64,000 nt of DNA, taken from Desulfitobacterium sp038181555. Lineage in GTDB: Bacteria; Bacillota; Desulfitobacteriia; Desulfitobacteriales; Desulfitobacteriaceae. The stretch lies in contig NZ_JBBWUA010000018.1 in NCBI RefSeq assembly GCF_038181555.1, positions 1-64,000 of the forward strand. Direction: 5' to 3'. The notes beneath the pieces were generated by a model. That model was not told the origin of the DNA. It saw only the letters and a program-made list of their open reading frames with translations, and did not search any database. Of the stretch, positions 59,328 through 64,000 are shown piece by piece. Each line of letters begins with the position of its first letter. Within the stretch, counting starts at the first letter, position 1. A program made the position numbers and the translations under genes.

Positions 59328-59960
59328 ATGTCAAATCTGATTAAAAACATCTATTGTGTAGGTCGCAATTATGTTCTGCATGCAGAGGAACTAAATAATG
59401 CCATTCCCCAAACCCCCTTATTGTTTACTAAACCAACCCATTCTTTAGCAGAAGCCAAGGGAGGTGAGATTTTCTTTCCGTCAGATAGAGGCCAAATTCA
59501 ATATGAAGCAGAACTCGTTTTTCATATTAGCCGACCCTATGAGCCAGGTATAAGAGTAGATGACCTAGTGGACAAGATGGCTATTGGTATAGACTTTACA
59601 TTGCGTGATCTCCAAACCGAGCTAAAAGGAAAAGGGTATCCATGGGTATTGGCCAAAGGGTTTATCAATTCAGCAGTACTCACACCTTGGCAGCCTTTTA
59701 CTGGACTTGAAACTTTGGAGGATATTGATTTTTCCCTGGTTAAGAACGGGCAAGAGGTTCAACGGGGGAATATGAAAAACATGATTTTTGACTTACAGAC
59801 GATAATTGATTATACGGCGCTGCACCTTGGCCTTGGTCAGGGGGATATCATCTTTTCAGGTACTCCCGCCGGAGTTGGGCCGGTTTTGGACGGAGATAGA
59901 TTTGTCTGTAAGCTGGGAGATAACGAGCTAGGGAGTTGCCTGATCAAGCTGGCAAAGTAG
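59328..59960 (+). CDS. Fumarylacetoacetate hydrolase-family protein
   Basis: A 210-residue FAH-family protein. Motifs: IYCVGRNYVLHAEELNN, IQYEAELVFHISRPYE (acidic metal ligands), MAIGIDFTLRDLQTELKGKGYPWVLAKGF and GDIIFSGTPAGVGPVLDGD. Family members cleave C-C bonds of beta-diketo acids or act as decarboxylases or isomerases. With the crotonase-fold hydrolase at 54062 it hints at a dicarbonyl intermediate in the pathway (inference). AAGGAG precedes the start. Confidence 0.88.
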   Translation: MSNLIKNIYCVGRNYVLHAEELNNAIPQTPLLFTKPTHSLAEAKGGEIFFPSDRGQIQYEAELVFHISRPYEPGIRVDDLVDKMAIGIDFTLRDLQTELKGKGYPWVLAKGFINSAVLTPWQPFTGLETLEDIDFSLVKNGQEVQRGNMKNMIFDLQTIIDYTALHLGLGQGDIIFSGTPAGVGPVLDGDRFVCKLGDNELGSCLIKLAK

Positions 59961-60029
59961 AGAGGGTATTGGATCCGATACCGTACAGAGTTTGCTTGAA
60001 AGAAGGCTCTAACATAAGGGGATGGGCAT

Positions 60030-62501
60030 ATGCTATGGTTTAAGAAGACAGACACTGTAACTGAATTTCAATCTGCATATCAGCAGTCATCGATTGCTGA
60101 TACAAGAAAGGGTAAGCAGATTGCCTTGTTAAAGCATAATCAAAAATGCGCTGTGGAAAGAATCCGCAATAAGATCGAAGAAAGCGGAGCCACTGCTGAT
60201 CATTTGATTCAAAGCACTACGGCAATCACCGAGTCAGCTGAACTGCAGATGAAAGCCATCGAAAAAGTGGTGGATGAACTAAACAATTATTCGGCCTTAG
60301 CCCAGCAATTATTTGCCGGTACTGAGAACTCACAGCAAATTTCCCAACGGACCCTGCGGGTGGCACAGGATGGAACCAGTGCAGCGGAAAGCTCCATCAA
60401 CGCGATCAGCCAGATCATCAATTCCGTCGAAGCCGCTAAAAGCGTTGTAGCAGCGTTAGAGACTAAATCCACTCATATCAATCAGTTATTAAGTGTCATT
60501 AAAGATATTGCAGCGAGCACCAATTTGCTGTCTTTAAATGCTTCCATTGAGGCAGCCCGGGCTGGGGACGCAGGGCGTGGGTTTGCTGTGGTAGCTCAGG
60601 AGGTTAAGAAGTTAGCCCAACGCAGCTTGGACTCCGTTGGTTATATCAGTAAAACTGTAGCGGAAATTAATACAAGCATCGATGAAACGCTACTGGCCAT
60701 GAACGAGATTGATGCCAAAGCCAAGCTGGGCACAGAAATTGCCAATGAAACGGAGCAGGTTTTTATCACGATCATCGAAGCTGTACAGCAAAGCGATAGT
60801 ATCTTTAACGAAATCCGTGGGGCGATTTCCGGTCAGAGTGCCAGTCTGGAGAGGGTGAGCGATTCAGCCCATGTCATGGGCGCTTCTTTCCGTGAATTGG
60901 TGTCGATCGCCGAGGTAGCATCCTTATATACCCAGTTTCTACGGACAGCACTATATTCACTCACTGAAGCATCTGGAGAGCTCAAAAAGAATACTGCTCA
61001 AATGCTCGAAAGGGTGGAGAGCCCTTCCTTCCATGGTCATGTCCTGCATACAAGCATTGGAGGTGGATTTGATGTTTTGAATCCGTTAATTTCAAGATCT
61101 TTTACCTCTGCACAGATTTTATCCAACGTCCATGCCAGTCTCCTGGCTATCAATGCTGAGGGCAATTTGTGCCCTGCCATTGCCAAGAGCTGGCATCTAA
61201 CCGAAAATAATACATGGATATTTAATCTCCGGCGCGGTGCTAAATTCCATAATGGCCGAGAAATTACTGCCGAAGATATCAAATTAACCTACCAGTATCT
61301 TTTGCATCCCGTCACTAACTCACCCCATAAATGGAACTTAAAGCATATCGAAGGTGCTCAGGAATGCATGGAAGGTAAAACCACCAACCTAAGCGGGGTG
61401 CAAGTCTTGGACAAATACCGGTTGAGTATTCGTCTTATCTCCCCCTATAGTGGGTTTCTCTTTAATCTCGGCCAGGTTACGACCTCTATCATTGCCTTTG
61501 AAGATATGGCAAAAGGCAAAATAATTGGGTGCGGACCTTACCGCTTAGTTGAAGGGGATAAGGAGTTAATCCTGAAAGCTTTCCCCGAGTACTTTAATGG
61601 CGAGCCCTATGTGCCTGAGATACGTTTGGGATTAACCAATCATAATGTGTCTGAAGACTTTATCGCGGGAAAATATGATTTTATTCTGATCCACCATAAA
61701 GGGATATTGGAAAATATTAAGAATAAGCCTGGTGTAAACATTTCCACACTTAGTATCGCCGGAGTTGTGTATGCGGGATTCAATCTAATTTCGCAATCCC
61801 CCTATATCCGCAACCCCTTGGCCAGGAAGGCGATCAATCATGCTGTCAATAAGAAAAGATTAATTCAGGATTTATTAGGTGGGCTAGGTACAGAGGCCAA
61901 AGGGCCGCTACCCCAAAATATATTGGAAGATACACAACTGATCGGTTATGAGTATAACCCCCACAAGGCCAAAGATATGTTGATAAAATGTGGATTGGCC
62001 AACAGTAAGGAAAAATTACGCATCCTCTGCCGTCAAGAAGCTGAAACCACTGTAAACAACCTATTTTCCAAATTTATTATGCAGGATCTGCAGGCCATAG
62101 GCATCGATTGCATTTTGGTGCCGGTTGATCCTAGTCTGGACGGAGATATAAAAACCATCCAAAGCAGTTGCGATATCTTTGTTAATAAATACACGGCTGA
62201 TACAGTGGACCCGGATAATATTCTTGTCCCGAATTTTACCCAAGGAGAGTCAGCCAATCGCACAGGCTATTACAATGAAGAGGTGGTCAGGAAATTAAGG
62301 AAGGCCAGCGAAATCGTTAACCCCTCGAAACGAGCGGAAGTATACAGGGAGATCCAAAGGATTATAGTCGATGAAGCACCCTGGATATTCCTCTTTTATC
62401 CACAGTTAGGGATGGCCTGTCACGACGATCTATCAGGTGTTAAGCTAAATCTCTTCGGGTTACCGCGGTACGAAGATATCGTTGTCAATCGGATCGAATG
62501 A
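60030..62501 (+). CDS. Soluble chemoreceptor fused to an oligopeptide-binding-protein (SBP_bac_5) domain
   Basis: An 823-residue fusion. Residues about 30-330 form an MCP signalling domain without HAMP, tip DIAASTNLLSLNASIEAARAGDAGRGFAVVAQEVKKLAQRS (about 158-200). Residues about 335-823 form a family-5 solute-binding domain (LISRSFTSAQILSNVHASLLAINAEGNLCPAIAKSWHLT, WIFNLRRGAKFHNGREITAEDI, YSGFLFNLGQ, SPYIRNPLARKAINHAVNK, EIQRIIVDEAPWIFLFYPQ). No signal peptide or membrane helix is present, so both parts should be cytoplasmic. A cytosolic SBP5 sensor is known in SgrR. Here it may report the internal level of a peptide-like substrate handled by the neighbouring hydrolases. Confidence 0.85.
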   Translation: MLWFKKTDTVTEFQSAYQQSSIADTRKGKQIALLKHNQKCAVERIRNKIEESGATADHLIQSTTAITESAELQMKAIEKVVDELNNYSALAQQLFAGTENSQQISQRTLRVAQDGTSAAESSINAISQIINSVEAAKSVVAALETKSTHINQLLSVIKDIAASTNLLSLNASIEAARAGDAGRGFAVVAQEVKKLAQRSLDSVGYISKTVAEINTSIDETLLAMNEIDAKAKLGTEIANETEQVFITIIEAVQQSDSIFNEIRGAISGQSASLERVSDSAHVMGASFRELVSIAEVASLYTQFLRTALYSLTEASGELKKNTAQMLERVESPSFHGHVLHTSIGGGFDVLNPLISRSFTSAQILSNVHASLLAINAEGNLCPAIAKSWHLTENNTWIFNLRRGAKFHNGREITAEDIKLTYQYLLHPVTNSPHKWNLKHIEGAQECMEGKTTNLSGVQVLDKYRLSIRLISPYSGFLFNLGQVTTSIIAFEDMAKGKIIGCGPYRLVEGDKELILKAFPEYFNGEPYVPEIRLGLTNHNVSEDFIAGKYDFILIHHKGILENIKNKPGVNISTLSIAGVVYAGFNLISQSPYIRNPLARKAINHAVNKKRLIQDLLGGLGTEAKGPLPQNILEDTQLIGYEYNPHKAKDMLIKCGLANSKEKLRILCRQEAETTVNNLFSKFIMQDLQAIGIDCILVPVDPSLDGDIKTIQSSCDIFVNKYTADTVDPDNILVPNFTQGESANRTGYYNEEVVRKLRKASEIVNPSKRAEVYREIQRIIVDEAPWIFLFYPQLGMACHDDLSGVKLNLFGLPRYEDIVVNRIE

Positions 62502-62624
62502 TGCTTATCTTTTAAAATGCTAAACGGAGCTGTTGCATAGTGGTCCGATAAAGTTATCGACATGGAAATCAAAAGCCCCTGTTAGAAAACAAGGCTGATT
62601 TGAGGCGAAGGAAGGAGAATAAGA

Positions 62625-63887
62625 ATGGATATGAAAAAAACTATGGCGACGCTGATGGCGTCAGAACCGGTGAAGAAGGCTCTCGCTTTCTTAGAGAAGG
62701 ATGCCGAGTACACTCTTAAGCAGCAATTGGAGTTGGTGCAGGTTCCTGCCTTCACAGGCCAGGAGGAGGAAAGAGCCAAGTACTTTCAGAAACTGATCGA
62801 GGCCGAGGGCTACAAGACCGAGCTGGACGAGGTTTGGAACATCTTTACCACTATCCCCGGCACGGGTGACGGACCCACTGTGCTTATCTCTGCCCATTTG
62901 GATACCGTGTTCCCCCCGGAGACTCCGCTAAATATCAGATACGAGGGCTCAAAGATTTATTGTCCGGGCATCAGCGATGATACCCGAGGACTCACCGAGA
63001 TGTTGACCATCCTACGCGCCTTCCGAGAGGTAGGCATCCGTCCCATCGGCGATATCATTATCGGTGGGAACGTAGGTGAGGAAGGTCTCGGCAACTCACG
63101 AGGGATGCGTCATATTTTCGGCAAGCCCAATAACATCGACGGTTTTATTTCGGTAGATGGAGCCTGTAAGGCCTTGATTATAGGCATTGCCGGTATTTTG
63201 CGGTATAAGGTGACCTTCCGCGGCCGCGGAGGGCATGCTATGGGCGACCACGGTATGCCTAACCCTATTTATGCTATGGGTCAGGCCATTAGTGGCATTT
63301 CTAATTTACCGGAGGCCTTTGCCGCGCCCTGGACTGATTCTGTCAGTGGTGAGCCCTGGACCACTTTCAACGTGGGCCTGATTAACGGTGGTCAATCGGT
63401 CAACACCATAGCGGAAGAGTGTTCCATGTTAATCGAAATACGCTCCGTAAAGCAGGATAAATTGGATGAAGTGACCCAAAGGATCATGGCCATAATCAAC
63501 CAGGCGGTGAACAATGAAAACCGCCGCAGGGAGAATAAACCTGAGCTCAGTGTTAGCGTAGAAATTAAAGAACTGAACAAAAAGCCGGCAGGTTGGCAGC
63601 CCACAGAAAGCCCAATGGTTCAGGCTGGTTTTACTGCCTATGAAGCCCTGAATCAGACACTAGATTATCCGACGGTGGGAACTGGAGATAGCTGCATTCC
63701 GTTGAGTATGGGCATTCCTGCGGTGGTTACGGGAGCAGGCGGTACATCGGCAAACTTTCATAAGTTGAACGAATGGTTCGATCCCACCGACGCGCATTTA
63801 GGGGCTTTTAAAAACCTGCTTTATCTTCTGGCACTAGTGGGCTTGGACGGAGTTTCCGCGCCTACGCTACCCAAACGGAACAAATAG
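62625..63887 (+). CDS. M20/M28-type zinc peptidase (peptidase T-like)
   Basis: A 420-residue M20A-type metallopeptidase. Metal and catalytic motifs: VLISAHLDTVFPPET, YCPGISDDTRGL, IGGNVGEEGLGNSRGM, and the dimerisation lid RGRGGHAMGDHGMPNP. The terminal region PTVGTGDSCIPLSMGIPAVV and GGTSANFHKLNEWF complete the site. AAGGAG lies 9-10 nt before the ATG. It is the last gene of the block and probably cleaves small peptides or acyl-peptide substrates. Confidence 0.87.
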   Translation: MDMKKTMATLMASEPVKKALAFLEKDAEYTLKQQLELVQVPAFTGQEEERAKYFQKLIEAEGYKTELDEVWNIFTTIPGTGDGPTVLISAHLDTVFPPETPLNIRYEGSKIYCPGISDDTRGLTEMLTILRAFREVGIRPIGDIIIGGNVGEEGLGNSRGMRHIFGKPNNIDGFISVDGACKALIIGIAGILRYKVTFRGRGGHAMGDHGMPNPIYAMGQAISGISNLPEAFAAPWTDSVSGEPWTTFNVGLINGGQSVNTIAEECSMLIEIRSVKQDKLDEVTQRIMAIINQAVNNENRRRENKPELSVSVEIKELNKKPAGWQPTESPMVQAGFTAYEALNQTLDYPTVGTGDSCIPLSMGIPAVVTGAGGTSANFHKLNEWFDPTDAHLGAFKNLLYLLALVGLDGVSAPTLPKRNK

Positions 63888-63900
63888 AACCTTAGACGCA

Positions 63901-63942
63901 AAGCTGCCTCAAACACATTAGATTTGAGGTGGCTTGTTTTAA
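63901..63942 (+). terminator. Terminator after the last M20 gene
   Basis: AAGCTGCCTCAAA pairs with TTTGAGGTGGCTTG with a two-base mismatch, followed by TTTT. The remaining 58 bases to the window end show nothing supportable. Confidence 0.6.
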
Positions 63943-64000
63943 TTTGGGAATATGTATTAAAGAAAATAGCAAGCTTGAACTTACCACAGCAGATACCGTT

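Noticed and set aside
59965..59990. Near-palindrome GGTATTGGATCC.. before the MCP-SBP gene as an operator
   Set aside because: Only one arm pair with a mismatch and no linked regulator; too weak to list as a feature.
1..64000. tRNA, rRNA, known riboswitch classes or an intact insertion sequence
   Set aside because: None was recognised by eye in either strand; a covariance-model search would be needed to exclude small structured RNAs.

Overview
The window reads as a chromosomal segment of a low-to-mid-GC, Gram-positive anaerobe of the Firmicutes, most like Desulfitobacterium or a close Peptococcaceae relative. This is inferred from Shine-Dalgarno-rich starts with many TTG/GTG codons, ECF sigma/anti-sigma pairs including a SigV/RsiV type, sigma-54 enhancer-binding regulators, exported flavin reductases, Cai/Fix genes and many chemoreceptor-type signalling proteins. 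No rRNA, tRNA, CRISPR array or intact insertion sequence was seen.

Region 1 (1-5256): the 3'-truncated end of a coiled-coil protein built from a 63-bp repeat. Then an ABC-F antibiotic-resistance-type ATPase behind a consensus promoter and a ~300-nt leader, whose terminator hairpin contains the gene's own Shine-Dalgarno. Next come a DUF6530-like gene, a GIY-YIG-like gene, a NagZ-like glycoside hydrolase and a ~350-bp MITE-like element with 27-bp inverted ends. Region 2 (5257-10477): two back-to-back ECF sigma/anti-sigma modules and an MFS drug-efflux-type transporter. Region 3 (10478-17881): carB with a tetranucleotide repeat abutting its stop codon, an unknown anchored protein, and an M20 amidohydrolase coupled to a MalY/PatB-type C-S lyase.

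Region 4 (17882-25300): a LysR regulator divergent from a Tat-exported flavoprotein reductase and an FMN-binding lipoprotein, with a perfect 29-bp palindrome between them. A Phd/PIN toxin-antitoxin pair, two unknown membrane-associated proteins and a decayed short-chain dehydrogenase follow. Region 5 (25300-29866): a CmpB-like membrane protein, HD hydrolase and TetR operon with an operator palindrome at the promoter, a chemoreceptor, and an Abi_2-family HEPN protein preceded by a predicted short structured RNA with its own promoter and terminator. A 44-bp relic of a DUF3102 gene lies downstream.

Region 6 (29867-46251): a cytosolic chemoreceptor-like protein and two paralogous sigma-54 activators flanking an OFA-type MFS transporter. 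Then a carnitine/crotonobetaine-type cluster (caiA, caiB, fixA, fixB, caiC-like ligase, an MBL-fold hydrolase, fixC, fixX) with two near-identical sigma-54 promoters, and a MarR regulator. The logic is CoA activation and transfer, acyl-CoA reduction, and electron delivery through an ETF and the FixCX quinone branch. Region 7 (46252-48677): DUF1659, DUF3102 and a LysR regulator with a palindromic operator.

Region 8 (48823-63887): a catabolic block on the + strand. It holds an aminotransferase, a DapA-like aldolase, a threonine-synthase-like enzyme, RidA, two MFS/M20-hydrolase pairs that look like a tandem duplication, a crotonase-fold hydrolase, an FAH-family enzyme, a soluble chemoreceptor fused to an oligopeptide-binding-protein domain, and another M20 peptidase. 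The block suggests uptake and hydrolysis of a conjugated or acylated amino compound, with imine intermediates handled by RidA; the substrate cannot be read from sequence.

The strongest candidates for new biology are the Abi protein with its upstream RNA, the chemoreceptor-SBP fusion, and the ABC-F attenuator with an apparent ATT start.
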